Assembly (NCBI GenBank): GCA_027943335.1
Contig: BSBK01001539.1
Coordinates: 248,001 to 312,000, forward strand
Reading direction: 5' to 3'
Source: Chamaecyparis obtusa
Lineage: Eukaryota; Streptophyta; Pinopsida; Cupressales; Cupressaceae
DNA: 64,000 nucleotides
Below the pieces are notes generated by a model. It searched no databases and was not told where the DNA came from. It saw only the letters and a list, made by a program, of their open reading frames with translations. This document shows, piece after piece, positions 49,393 through 61,643 of this stretch (within the stretch, counting starts at the first letter, position 1; the number at the start of each line of letters is the position of its first letter). The translations under genes were made by a program, and so were the position numbers.

Positions 49393-50055
49393 CACCAAAG
49401 ATAGGTTATCTGATTCATCTTCAAAGAACTTAGATAATCCATCTCCCAATGCATCCCATGTAGAAATAGATGCAACTATAAGATTTATAAACCATTCCAA
49501 TTATTTTCCATTCAATGATGCAACCAATAGCTTCAAAGCTACATCCTCCTCTGTGATGTGATGGACATTGCAAAGAGAAGAAATATCTCTGATATGCTCT
49601 ATAGTAGTTGTTTTCCCTTCTCGAGTGAAAGATGGTAACCCTTTTAAGGCTACCAATGAAATTTTGTTGTGATTAGAAATCCTCAAAGGACTGCCCTGAT
49701 CAAAAGGCACAAATGATAGTTGTCTTGCCATTGTTGGAGGTGCTGCAATGGAGCTAGATGATAATGATTGATCTACCTCTGGTGGCTGTTTAGGAATAAC
49801 TTGAACTTGTAATGTTGGTAAACTCTCAGAAACTTCCTGATCTAAATTTGGAAATTCAATGCAGTAGGAGGGAGGAGTTGAAATTCTTTTAGATCTTCTT
49901 TTCCTTGGCCTTCTTGGTTTCCTACCTCTTTCTACAGGCTGAAAAGAAAGCTCTTTAGGACCTCTAGGCTCTCTTTGTAAAGTTCTACCTCTCCTAGTGA
50001 AAGACAGCTGCAAATATTCAAACTCTTTTACACTCCTTGTTTGGATTGTATTCAT
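49393..50055 (-). pseudogene. gypsy-1 gag, N-terminal part
   Basis: From ATG 50055: MNTIQTRSVKEFEYLQLSF, an Arg/Lys-rich stretch (RKPRRPRKRRSKR), then SFVPFDQGSPLRISNHNKIS, PSFTREGKTTTIEHIRDIS and EDVALKLLVASLNGK. A TAA follows (49498-49500), and past it TWDALGDGLSKFFED continues to the insertion point. GDGLSKFF is the usual lead-in of the retrotrans_gag core, whose remainder lies at 41771-40804. Frame is kept across the nested element. Confidence 0.85.
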
Positions 50056-50065
50056 GTATCACAAC

Positions 50066-50088
50066 GTCCCACTGGGCATGCCAAAAAT
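50066..50088 (-). other. Primer-binding region of gypsy-1
   Basis: Immediately after the 5' LTR the minus strand reads ATTTTTGGCATGCCCAGTGG. This is the position of the primer-binding site. The tRNA was not identified. Confidence 0.5.
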
Positions 50089-53000
50089 TGTTAAGGCCTT
50101 GAAATATCACCCTAACTTAGGCATTAGGGTACATGAATATTTCATGGTAATAATGGAAACCTTCTCGAGTTGTGGGTAGACTTTGATTAATAAGGAATCT
50201 CCAAATTTTAGGCTGATTCCTATTAGATTTGGAATATCACCTTTGACTAAAACTTTGATTGGAAAAGGGAAAAGAGATAACTTAAAAAAATTGAATAAAA
50301 AGGGGGTGATACACCAAAACTAGATTTAGACTTATCAGAAACTTCAAACCAGCATCCACAGTACACAAACTACTGAGATTTATATTAAACATTCACTATT
50401 CAACATATAGGTTGACTTAAACTTACTATTAGGGTATGCACCACAAACAATGAAAATTTGCCAACAAACATACAGATTCTACAAAAGGTTTGGTTTTGAT
50501 AACTTAGAGAAGGAATTGGATTAATTCACTTATCCTTGTTACAAAAAATATAACACTGAAATGCAGAAAAGATGAATAGGATTGATAACAAAACTCAAAA
50601 AGTAAATGAAATATGGAGAAACTTTCTTTACTTCCTTCAAAATTTGAAAAATGGTTACAAAACATATGCAAAAAGAGATAATGGAACCAATATGTTCACA
50701 AAGTCACCTTCTCCTCAATTTTGAACCCTTAAAACTAGTATGAAACTCAGCTATATACCCTCCTAAGGCCAAATTCAAAAATCAAAGCCCCCCCCCCCCA
50801 AAAAAAAGCCAACAAATCAACTAAGAAACCCTAAGTCACAAGCACAATTCATGCCTTAGACCAAGCCCCTAATGTTGGTAATTTAAAATAAACATCTCTT
50901 AAGAACATTACCAACATATACCAATAAAGTCTACTAACAAACTCCACTAATTAAGCCTATACATAACCGAAACTTTAACTTTAAAAACCCAAGTCTCAAT
51001 ATTATTATTGATTACATAGTGTAAGGTCAATATGACCGACTCCATACAATCAACAATCTCAACATATCACATGGCATAAGATAGGTGGCACTTGGAACTT
51101 TGAGGCTCCTGCTATCATGCACTGGAGACATTAATAGCATTAACTCCCCTATGTCAGTGGACTTCAAAACTTATCAAAACTCGATATTTCTTGGTCTTCA
51201 AGTCTCAATTGTATTTGGGGAAAATATGAAGGTTAACCCTAATCCATGGTGAGATTTTTGTAGAGAACATAGCTTGTATTTATTCACTCTCTATGTTTAG
51301 CTCTTAGATATGGCTCTATTTGTTGAAGAATAGGAGTTAAAACTATCTATGAAACTCTATTTTTCTTGTATCTTGAGCATGAAGCTTGGTTTCTTTGAAT
51401 GGAGCTCAGGTTCTATAGTTGAAAGTCATGACTGTAACAAGGAACTCGGGCTCTGATTGTGGAAGCTTAGATCTCCTACAAGATCTCATCCTATGACTTG
51501 AGATAAGTAACATTACTCATATTTTCTTGCTTTTAACTTGAACATGTTATTGAAGGCTGAGTTGTCTTTTCTTCACATTGTGATGATTTTGCGGTTTTTT
51601 TCCTTTGTTGTGTAAAATGGAAAAAAACCGATTCTACTCCATAATGAATCATCTCTTGCATAAGTGTTATTTTCTCCTTCTTTGCTTCCATGAAAAGCTC
51701 AAGCTCTTGTATGATGCTTCATTGTTGTCACCAGTCATCTATAGTTCATTTTTTTTGTTGTTTCGAGCTATCAACTTGGGGTTTTATTGTCTACTGTCTA
51801 CTGTTGACAGTGGCCATGCTTGTACTTTCTTTACTCTATTGAGACTGATAGTAGCCACCATGTTTTAATCTTATATGTTGGGCTGTGACTTTGAAATGTT
51901 ATTAACTTTGAAACGTGCTTGACTGTATTATAAGATATTGTCTATATCTTCATGATGCCTAGTTTTTACTTTGCTAGAATAATAGTGACTACTGCATCAT
52001 GTTGATTCAATATGAAAAGAAACTCCAGCAATAATGTTTGTTTATGTTCATGGGGTTCAAGCATGGGCTCATGACACCTATAAATGCAAGAATGATAATT
52101 CATAGAGTTCGAGCAAGGGCTCATGACATCCACAAATACATTCTGTAAACAAAGAGCTCAATACTTTAAAAAATGCATCTTTTCTTTGCATACAACACTA
52201 TCGTTGAACATGCATCTTTTGATAACACTATTATTTCATCATTTCCTGTAGCTTTTCATCTTGTGACCACAACATGGTTGTCTCTCTTTTCTGTGTATGC
52301 ACAATCTGTAACAAAGCATATTCAATGATAATATTGTAGATCTATGATTTGTATATGCACAACAATTATCATTATTTGTAAGGGATAAAACCTCTTTATA
52401 TTGCACATCAGTAATGAATACTCCATTGTCTTCATATGCACAACTTGTAGCATCTTTTCAATGCATTTGATATTGCATCTTCTTCTTGCTTTTGACTGTG
52501 ATATGGAATACATAGTTCATTTCTTGGAATGCATCTTTGCTTACTCCGTTTAAAAAGAAACATCAAATCCAATATGTTAGGTTAGTGAACATGACCAAAT
52601 GGTCAATTTTGTGTGAGAATGCCATATATGATGACATTCCTACATTAATGTTGGTCAACTGATGGTGTTCACTAACCTAACACTACCCCGTTGTTTCTGA
52701 AAAAGGTTTCTTAGCTACAAGAACTAAGTACCTTTGATTCATATATCTAGTTTATATAAAAAACATGCATAATGATGACCATAAATAGTAAAAGGTTTCA
52801 TGGAGTCATGTTCCTTTAATACTATTATTTAGTTTATGCAAATGCATATTTTTCTATTGCATTGTTACTATAGATAGATGTGCAGCTGTGAAAATTTTTG
52901 GTTGTAGTATTATGCTTCTAGGTTTTCATGCATTGCTTAGATCCAATTGGATCTAAAATTTTTACATCTATGATGCAGGACAAGACCCTAAGACCTAAAA

Positions 53001-53394
53001 TAGAAGACAAGAAGACTCAGACAAAGACTTGAAGACTTGGATAGACAACCAACTCCTAAATGCAGATGACTCTACAAGGAAATGCATGGGACCCTACTCA
53101 TACTTCTATCATGCTTTTCTTTTCTGCCATTTGATCTTAGTTCCAATCATGAAAGATGAAATATGAAAGAACATTTCTCTATTTCATTCAATTTGAATGC
53201 ACAATGTAATGATCAATTATGAATTTTAAAATTTGGATATGATTAATACTTAGAGTACAATATAACTAATGATATGAATGCAATAGAAAATTATTTATCT
53301 TCATCACCTAAAAAGTAGTGTTGAATAGATGTACCTTCATGCAATCTTTTACTATTTATGTTTATCATCCTGGATGTAGAAAATTAGGATAACA
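50089..53394 (-). repeat. 5' LTR of gypsy-1 (right copy)
   Basis: 3,306 bp, collinear with 31711-34999. It carries a C-run of about ten bases near 50791 that is shorter in the other copy. Confidence 0.92.
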
Positions 53395-53924
53395 ACTACA
53401 CATTTTTAGGTTCCTATAGGGCTTATGGTCTTAATCCTGCTTGCGGGACTATGGGAGATGGTTATGACTGGATGCCTTTATTAAAACCCTTAAGATAGAT
53501 GCTACCTAGTTCACCTCTGAAAGGTTGTTATCACTTGTGTGAGGCAAATAGTAATTTCCCCAAGACATTCACCATATCGAGCCCTCATTGACGTTACTAC
53601 TCGGCTAATATGGGCTCTAATATCCATTGCATGTTATTGGACTGCCATATTCTAAGGACTCTTTGAGTGTGTTCCTAAGTCAGTGAATAAGTGATCTTAG
53701 TCTCTACCTAGCATAAGATAGGTTAGGTGTGTTTACATAAATATGGATGCTTGATGTGTTTTAAGTACAAATCTTAGATAATTTCCCCTCAAATAAACAA
53801 ACACCAAGCATTTTCAAGAACCTACAAGCCACTAGAAATAGACACAAAAGACCCACTTTTCCAAAAATCACTGAAACTTGCATTTGACAGACAATCATAA
53901 AATCTAGTATTACCTCGTGTTTTC
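53395..53924. other. Unassigned sequence right of gypsy-1
   Basis: No coding or known repeat recognised. Confidence 0.4.
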
Positions 53925-55020
53925 AGGACGGGGACACGGGGGGACAAGTTTCTGGGACAACAAATTTTTTTGCCGATTTTGGGGACCGGGGGGGGGGGGA
54001 CGACAAAGGGGCATCTATAAAATACAGGGAAATTTGTAAATATACATGACATTCATATGAAAATATGGATAAAGCATGCCATTTTGCCTCTGGTGGTGGT
54101 CTATTCTCTCCATATTAATCTAGCTTTTTGTTTTCTCATGGTTGATATTAGCTCTTAAACTTAGTATTTCCATCATTATCTGATTCTACTACTTAATGTA
54201 ATATATACATATAAAAGAAATCAAATTACAGTTTATTACTTTAAATTGGACTTTTAGTTTCTCTTCGATGTGGTTCTTCAATGAGGTTAACCTAATAATG
54301 TTAAGATCTTTGCAATTTGATATAAATTTTCAACTGATTGAAATTCAGAAATCAAACTTTCTATTATAGAATTTTTACGTCAACGGGATGTCATCATGTT
54401 AGAAAATATCTACATAGATTCCTATGCCAAGCAGTATTTCTATTCTAAAAAGGAATATGAAATGTTGTATCTTATGTATATATTACATATTTTGGGTGTT
54501 ATGTTCAATGAATTAGAGATTTACTACAAACATTATCTGCTTAGCACTTTGGTAACTTGCTTGATGGCTAGTTCCAATGGTATAATTTTGTTAAATGTGC
54601 TACAGTACTATTGCATGAAGAAGATAGTATTAGTATCTTTACATAGATAACACTTTACAACATGTTAAATGTTTTTGGCTTTTTAGGGCATGTAAGAAGG
54701 TGGGGCCCACAAACTGACCCCCCTTGTGGAAAAAAAATGTTTTTATAAATTTAATTTTGACTTTTTGGGGTGAAAAGAATTGGGGATGGTTGACTATCCC
54801 TGGTACAGTTGGGGGACGGCTATGGTGTCCCTAGTCATCCCCGGTACTTCCACAAGTCCTTGATTTTTTTGGGTGGTGTCCCCAAGTTTCTAGGACATCC
54901 CCATGAAAATTCCAAAAAATGGGGATGGGGAGAGGATGTCCCCTGGCCATCCCCTAGTCCCTGAAACATCACCATTCCCAAAACTTGGGGATTTAGGTCA
55001 GGGACGCGTCCCTAGGTAAC
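53925..55020. mobile_element. Possible non-autonomous DNA transposon with G/C-rich ends
   Basis: An AT-rich centre (54010-54690) is flanked by blocks full of GGGGAC/GTCCCC motifs. The left block (53928-54012) reads mainly on one strand, including TTTTCAGGACGGGGACACGG and a run of eleven G's. The right block (54715-55015) carries the motifs mainly in the opposite sense and ends GGGACGCGTCCCTAGGTAAC. Inverted, motif-rich subterminal regions are typical of hAT/CACTA-type elements. No exact terminal repeat or target duplication could be fixed, so ends are approximate. Confidence 0.35.
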
Positions 55021-55028
55021 CTTGATAA

Positions 55029-55195
55029 AATTGCATTTGGTATCCTAAATTGCATCTGGTATCTTGAGTCGCATCCGATATATCTTGAATCACATCTGGT
55101 GTCTACAACATTTCTTGGATCGCATTTGGTAACTACTTTATATCCTGAGTGATATCCCATATTTCTTGGATCGCATATGGGGCCAAAATTTTGGT
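55029..55195. repeat. Degenerate tandem repeats around GCATCTGGTATCTTGGATC
   Basis: Seven to eight diverged units of about 20-30 bp share GCAT(C/T)TGG, TATC(C/T)T and GAGTC/GGATC. A further ACATCTGG lies at 55214. Confidence 0.65.
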
Positions 55196-55426
55196 AGTCC
55201 CCTGTAAAAGATCACATCTGGGACAAAGAGAAGTTTTGTACCTTTCATAACCAAATTTTTTACATTTCTAGATACCCATTTTGGTCATTAGTAAGATTTT
55301 GCTGTCAAAACACATCCATCTGATATTCTGAGAGAATCATTTATGAGAAAGTCTTGTCACCTTGCATGGTCTAAACTGTATTTGTCCAAATTATGGAGTC
55401 ACCTTATCCTATCAGTTATTATCAAG

Positions 55427-55549
55427 TTCCTAGCTCATACACAGGGCACTCTAACACCCTTTGACACTAGAGCTTTCAAGAACAATCACAAATCCACTTA
55501 CATTTTGGTTCCCAACTCATAAACATGGCACTCTAACACCCTTTGACAT
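55427..55549. repeat. Direct duplication, 41-bp unit spaced 82 bp
   Basis: TTCCTAGCTCATACA..., including GGCACTCTAACACCCTTTGA, occurs at 55427-55467 and again with few changes at 55509-55549, just upstream of the gypsy-2 gag. Confidence 0.8.
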
Positions 55550-55667
55550 TGGATCCATAAGACATTTTCAAACCCACTTTTACATCCTTGGACTCACAAT
55601 CAGACATGAAAAACATTCAGATCCACTCTAAATATAAGACACTCACTAATTCCTTCATCAAGTTTTC

Positions 55668-57330
55668 ATGGTTAACACAAGACACAAATCTTATCATCTT
55701 GAAAAGAACCCATTCTCAAATGAAGTACCATTTCTCACATTTGAAAAAGGAGAAACTTCAAGACTTAATCCTTTATTTGGAACAACACCAAGCACTACTT
55801 ATACAACAATACCCAAAGTGACAAACGTGAATAAACAAGAATATTTATGTTGGGATGATATACATGATGAACAAGATAACTAAGACAAACATGATAACCA
55901 AGGAGAAGCATGATATTGAGAAGTGCACTATGATTCCAATGATGATGAAGATCCTACAAAACAAGAATACCAAAGGGCTTTAAGAAGCAAACAATTTAAT
56001 AAAATCCTTGAGAGAACTTTGGAAGAAAACAAGGAAGGGTACTTCCTAGAACTCGCCTCTCAAGGTGTGAAACTACCAAAGGACTATGATGTAAACCAAC
56101 TCAAGCAAAAAGAGGATCTTAGTCCTATGTCTATTTTGACAAGACAATTACTTTCTATGCAAGATGAAATCAAAGAACTCGAGAAAGAAAAGGCCAAACC
56201 AACAAAACAATATTTTCTGGAGCACATATGTCCTTTCCCTTTTGACAAGGGACTAAAGATGATTCCATTTCCTAAAAATAAAACAATTCCTAAATATGAC
56301 AAATACACTAGAAATTCTGACCCTCAAATTCATGTGAGGGAATTTTGCACAACCAGTATGGAATTTATGCACGAACAAACATATCTAATGAGATTATTTC
56401 CACGAAGCTTAGGTGGACAAGCTATGGACTGGTTCTTGAAATTACCTATAGGAATCAAGACATTTGATGAACTAGTACAAAAGTTCATATAACAATACTC
56501 CTATAACATCTAACACACTGTGACTATGTTGGATCTATGCAATACCAAACTGAAAATAGGACAATCATTCTTGAATTTCCTAGAAAGATGGAGGAAAATC
56601 TTTGCATGATATGCTCAACAGATACCTGAAAACAAAAAAATGGACATCTTCATTAACAACTTGGTTCCTGAAATGAATTTTCCAATATAATTACAAGGAC
56701 CACCAAGTTTTGATAATATGATAGATAGTGCCATCAAGATTGAAGAGGTCTTGATCAAGAAAGGGGAAATTACTATCAACAAGGAAAATAAAGACAAGTA
56801 CTATCCCACCAAAGATAAGTACAAATATGGAAATAAGAACAAGAATATCATTAACGATGGAGTAGTGGATACTCCTAATCCAAAACCGAAGTTGGACGTC
56901 TTCAATCTTACAACGAGCCTTCAAGTGAGAAAGAATTTGAATTCTACAGTGACACCAATGGCTAACAATAATTTTAATGAACCTCCTACTCGAACAAAGC
57001 CTTGGGCAGAAAGACCTAAGAGAATATTTACACCATTGGGAGATACATTGGAAGTAGTCTTGAAGTCACTATTGGACAATAAAATCATTACAATTCCCGA
57101 ATCCAAACCTTGGGAACCCGAAGTAAAACCCGAGTGGTGGAATGATAATGATTACTGTGATTTCCATCGCAATAAAGGACACAAAATGAAAAATTGTATG
57201 AAATTAAGATATATTATTTAAGACCTGATTGAAGAAGGAAAAGTTAAGGTAGATGGACATCATACAAACAATGATCATAAAGCATTTCAAACCCCACTAC
57301 CTAGTTATGAAAAAGGGGAATCTTCCAAGA
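55668..57330 (+). pseudogene. gypsy-2 gag with zinc knuckle
   Basis: It begins MVNTRHKSYHLEKNP. A lysine/glutamate-rich coiled-coil-like stretch (LSMQDEIKELEKEKAK) follows. The retrotrans_gag core has FPRSLGGQAMDWFLKLPIGI then TFDELVQKFI (56395-56490) and, past stops, FLNFLERWRKIFA and NNLVPEMNFPI. The zinc-binding end is YCDFHRNKGHKMKNCMKL (57154-57207) followed by DLIEEGK. Stops at 56490, 56508, 56609 and 56688 fit Gln or Arg codons changed by C-to-T. All pieces are in one frame. Confidence 0.9.
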
Positions 57331-57377
57331 GCAACAAGATTAACTATACATACACTGATAATGATAATGTAATTCAT

Positions 57378-58170
57378 ATGGTGGAACCATGCAAACCTTC
57401 CATCAATGTAATCACTCTAAGAGGATTCCAAAGAAAAGCCGAGTCTTCTAATGCTGTAACAAGAAATCAAGCTAAGCTCACTCTAAAAGGAGCTTCAACA
57501 TCAAACGCACTAGCTACAACAAAAACATTTAAACAATTGACATTACCTCCAAAATTTGATCTAGTGGACCAGTTGCAATGAACACCAGCTCAAATATCCA
57601 TTCTAGAGCTATTAAAAATCTCTCCTAGTCATAGGGAAGTTCTTGATCAAGCCTTACTTAATACTAGTGTGTCGAAAGATCTAGATGTGGATAGATTCCA
57701 AACTATGATTAGTCACATGAATTCCCCACATTACCTATCTTTTTTTGAAGAGGATGAAAAATCATTGAATTGGCCACATAATCAACCTCTGCATTTAGAA
57801 GTACTTATTCATAAACACCGTGTCAAGCATGTCTTGATAGATGGAGGTGTCAGTTTGAACATTTACACATACAACTTGGTAAAACAATTGGGATTCTCTG
57901 AGTATGCAATTAATCCTAGAAGAAAGATAACAATCAAGGCTTATGATGAAGAAGAAAGATCCTCCAAAGGATTAGTTGTTTTACCTATCAGAGTGGGGAC
58001 CAGTGGAACAATATATCCTATGTCAAGTCCTTGATTTACCACTTGCATACAATATTCTTCTTGGAAGGTCGTGGATACACTCAATGTAAGTTGTGCCTTC
58101 CACTTACCATCAATGCCTAAATTTTCCTCATAATGGAGTGGAAGTGACTATTCCAGTAGATACAAAATAC
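57378..58170 (+). pseudogene. gypsy-2 aspartic protease
   Basis: The active-site segment is HVLIDGGVSLNIYTYNLVKQ (57829-57890), a D-G-G form common in this group of plant elements. The characteristic downstream block, QVLDLPLAYNILLGRSWIHS (58024-58083), and YHQCLNFPHNGVEV follow in another frame. A single-base shift near 58020 separates the two parts, and a TAA stands at about 58087. It would mature the polyprotein. Confidence 0.85.
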
Positions 58171-58429
58171 CCTTGTAACAATCTCAAACAAACAAAAAGC
58201 ATGGTTCCTCACAACAAGGAAAGCTCTAATAAGCAGAGACATCCAAATAAATGATTTTGAGAAGATTTTCTAAAAAGATCAACATTCAAGAGACAAGTAT
58301 GGGAGAATACAAGATCTAGATCCTGCAATATCTCTAATGGATCTTCCCATATCTCCTCGATCTCAAGGAAGACCTTCATAAACATTTAAACCTTACAATG
58401 GCAAATCTCTAACATTACATGAGGGAACT

Positions 58430-59640
58430 GGAATGGTCAAAGAAAAAGTATCCCTTGAAGAATAAAACAAAGAGAAAGCTATCTTACAATGGCTTTATAA
58501 AGAAAATGAAGAAGATGGAAATATCAAACATGTTGAGATAGCTACAAACAAGTATGGAAAGGGGTATGAGATCATGAAACAAATGGGTTACAAAGGAAAA
58601 GGACCCTTAGGACAAAACAAACAAGGACTTGTAGAGCCTATACATATGGATTTTAGGAATCCTAAAGACAAGACTAGATTAGGCTTCAATGAAGAAACAT
58701 CTTATCCTGTAGCAGAAAGTGGTCATGTATTTGACAAATTAGGAGACTCAGATGATGAATAAGAGGTAGAAGGACAACCCATTTCTTATGAAAGGTTGCT
58801 CCTCTTACAAGGAGACCCATTATCAAAAATTGGTACAAATCTTGAACAAGAATGAGAAGAAAGACAAGCAAAAGAACCTAAAGAAGAACAAGAACAAGAG
58901 CTTCATATTTTTGACACACCTCACTTTGATGAGGAACCAAATATGATAACTGAACAAGAACCATTACAAGAAGAAGAGAACAATGCTAATGAAGAAGATG
59001 AAGTGCCTATGAATATTGCCCACTTCTTGGGGGTTTCAGATGATAGTCAGGTAGAATCACATGAATATGAATGGGATGCTCTTTTTGATGCTACTATGGA
59101 TATAGGAGTGGATGTAATACACAAGTTTTCTCCTAGAGTATTGATTGAAGAAGGAGAGAGTTCTAATGCTAGATCACTAGAGTTAGATTTGCATAACACT
59201 AACATGAACTCTAATAATAACAAAAATGAATCTAATAATCCTAACATCTATTTAGAAGAAAACTTAATAAAAAACATCTTACAAGTTAATAATGTTGATA
59301 ATAACACGGTGCTATCTCTTGAACCTACTGAATCTTTGTCCTTATTACATCCTGAATTGATAGACTGGAATGAGCCTACATCCACAAGCCTATTATCTTT
59401 TGACAATGACTATTCCTTAGCATGTTATCTTAATGCTTTTGAACCCTTCCTTTCTTCCACTAGTGTAAAGAGTGAAACCATGACTGGGGACGATATCAAG
59501 TTTCTCAGTCTCAAAATGAAAAAAAAAACAAACAAGAGATCTAATGGTGAAAACTACCTAGTGGTAGTATCAGATCCTAAAAGAGAAAAATAAAAAGAGG
59601 TATCCGATGGTTAAAACCTCCTAGAGGTGCCAAAGGATGG
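58430..59640 (+). pseudogene. gypsy-2 G-patch domain and acidic linker
   Basis: Between protease and RT lies KYGKGYEIMKQMGYKGKGPL, then GQNKQGLVEPI (58550-58645). This matches the G-patch pattern (G-y-x-M-G-x-G-x-G-x-LG-x5-G-x-x-x-PI), an RNA-binding/helicase-activating motif of RNA-processing proteins and of some retroviral proteases. A long acidic, Asn/Ser-rich segment follows (for example EPLQEEENNANEEDEVPMNI; TNMNSNNNKNESNNPN), with no known domain, up to the RT lead-in. Stops at 58760, 58852 and 59591 interrupt it. Confidence 0.75.
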
Positions 59641-61157
59641 GATTCTTGACATCCTCCCAGATCACTTTCAAGAAATATCATCAGTTTTGATTGAACCTAC
59701 ACAACCCATTAATTTGGGAACAATAAAAGCTCCTCAGCTAGTATATATTTCTTAGTCATTGATAGAAGATGAAAAGATCCAATTCACCAATTTCTTCAAA
59801 GAAAAGAAGATCAATTTTGGTTGGTCTTATTTAGATGTGCCTAGATTGGATATGGATTTCATCATGCATCACTTGTCCATTTCACCTGATGTGAAACCAG
59901 TAAAACAAAAGCTAAGGAAAATGAATCCACATGTGGCATTGCTAGTCAAAGCAGAGTTGGAAAAACTATTGAAAGTTGGATTCATTAGAGCCATTGACTA
60001 TGTGGAATGGATTTCAAACATAGTTCTTGTTTCTAAGGTGCAAAAATCCATAATATTTTTCACAGACTTTAGGGATTTAAACAAGGCTTGTCCATAAGAT
60101 GATTTTCCACTTCCCAACATAGACGTGATTGTAGATTTGATAGCAGGCTATGAGATGTACTCATTAACGGATAGATTTTTTTGGATATAATCAAATCAAA
60201 ATTTCTCTTGAAGATCAAGAAAAGACCACATTCACATGTGCATAGGGAACATACTATTGGAATGTGATGCCATTTGGTCTAAAAAATGTAGGTGCAACTT
60301 ATCAAAGAGCAATGACAACAATATTACATGACATGATGCATAGGAACATGGAAGACTATGTAGATGACACATTGGAAAAGTCAAAGATAAGGACTACACA
60401 TATAGAAGACCTGAGGAAAATCTTTGATAGAATGGAACAATTTCAATTAAGGCCTAATCCCAAAAAGTGCACATTTGGGGTGTCATCTGGAAAATTATTA
60501 GGATTCATAGTCTTAGCAAAAGGAATTGAGGTGGACCCAGCAAAGGTGAAAGCTATTCTTGAAGTGAAACCACCTAGGAATATTAGTCAAATGAGGATGC
60601 TACAAGGCAAGCTATAATCCATAAGAAGATTTATATCTTAGTTGGTGGATAAGGCACAACCATTTACAAAGTTGATGCGTAAAGGAACTACATTCACTTG
60701 GGATGAGCAATGTGAAGAAAATTTTTCCCAAGTCAAGAAATATTTGATGAATCCTTCAATCCTAATGGTACCAATTTATGAAAAACCTCTATTGCTCTAC
60801 ATATCAGCTACAGATACATCATTAGGAGTATTTCTTGCGTAGGATAATGGAACTAAGAAAGAGAGAGCTATATACTATATCAGCAGAACTTTGGTCACAT
60901 ATGAGTTGAACTATTCCATGATTAAGAAAGCATGCTTAACAGTGGTATTTGCATCCCAAAAGATTAGGCATTACATGTTGGCACACAAGGTGAAGCTAGT
61001 TGCTAAGATTGATCCACTCAAATACTTGTTGAGTAAGGTAATGTTGATAGGAAGACTAGCAAAGTGGGTCCTCATTCTAAGTGAATTCGACATTGAATAT
61101 GTTGATAGAAAAGCCATTAAAAGACAAGTGATTATTGATCAACTTGAAAAAAAATAA
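59641..61157 (+). pseudogene. gypsy-2 reverse transcriptase and Ty3-type RNase H
   Basis: RT starts near FGWSYLDVPRLDMDFIMHHL (59816-59875), with KPVKQKLRKMNPHVALLVKA, VEWISNIVLV and FTDFRDLNKACP. A frame change near 60170-60200 follows. MPFGLKNVGATYQRAM and the catalytic MEDYVDDTLEKSK (60349-60387) lead to NPKKCTFGVSSGKLLGFIV. The Ty3-type RNase H has LLYISATDTSLGVFLA, SRTLVTYELNYSMIKKACL and the linker AKWVLILSEFDIEYV (to 61107). Stops at 60096, 60615, 60639 and 60840 break it. Confidence 0.93.
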
Positions 61158-61631
61158 TTACTATATGACAATCCATTACATGTGGAGTTTCCAGATGAAT
61201 CTATTATGCATTTAACAAAGCATCCCTGCAAAATGTATTTTGATGGCTCTTTCACACAATAAGGATCAGGAGTTGGATGCTTATTCATTACACCACAAGG
61301 ATATAAGATTCAAAAAGCTTATAAGATGATTTTTCCATGTACCAATAAAATAGAAGAATATGAAGCTCTTGTGAATGGACTCAAACTAGCAATAGAATGG
61401 AAAATTATGGAATTACACATCTATGGAGATTCACAACTCATTATCAATCAAGTGAATGGTGAGTACCAGACAAAAGATGCTAAGCTCATGCCTTACAAAA
61501 TAATGGGAGATGACTTGAAGAAATACTTTGTCTTCATCACATTTAAGCAAATTCTAAGATTAGAGAACAAAGTAGCTGATGCGATGGCTACTTTAGCATC
61601 CATGTTACAACTAGAAGAACATCAATTTTGA
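61158..61631 (+). pseudogene. gypsy-2 extra (archaeal-like) RNase H, downstream of RT
   Basis: A second RNase H follows the Ty3-type one. Catalytic residues are MYFDGSFTQ (Asp, 61230), EEYEALVNGLKLAIEW (Glu, 61360), IYGDSQLIINQVNG (Asp, 61425) and NKVADAMATLASM (Asp, 61570). A TAA (61260) interrupts it once. Its order RT - RNase H - second RNase H is the usual one for Tat-type elements and contrasts with gypsy-1. Confidence 0.88.
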
Positions 61632-61643
61632 TATGATTTCCTA

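Larger units (their letters stand above)
31711..53394 (-). mobile_element. Ty3/gypsy retrotransposon gypsy-1 (Tat/OTA-like), with nested insertions
   Basis: A 21.7-kb element on the minus strand with 3.3-kb LTRs at each end. In its own direction the order is 5' LTR (50089-53394), primer site, gag, protease, RNase H, RT, RNase H, integrase, 3' LTR (31711-34999). Two later insertions are nested in it: 41772-49392 and 35798-36945. Removing them restores a continuous frame. Over the first ~155 bases I counted about 15 differences between the LTRs (roughly 10%). The flanks ATTCA (left) and ACTAC (right) do not match, so no target duplication is visible. The extra RNase H points to the Tat group of gypsy elements; lineage assignment is inference. 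Confidence 0.9.
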
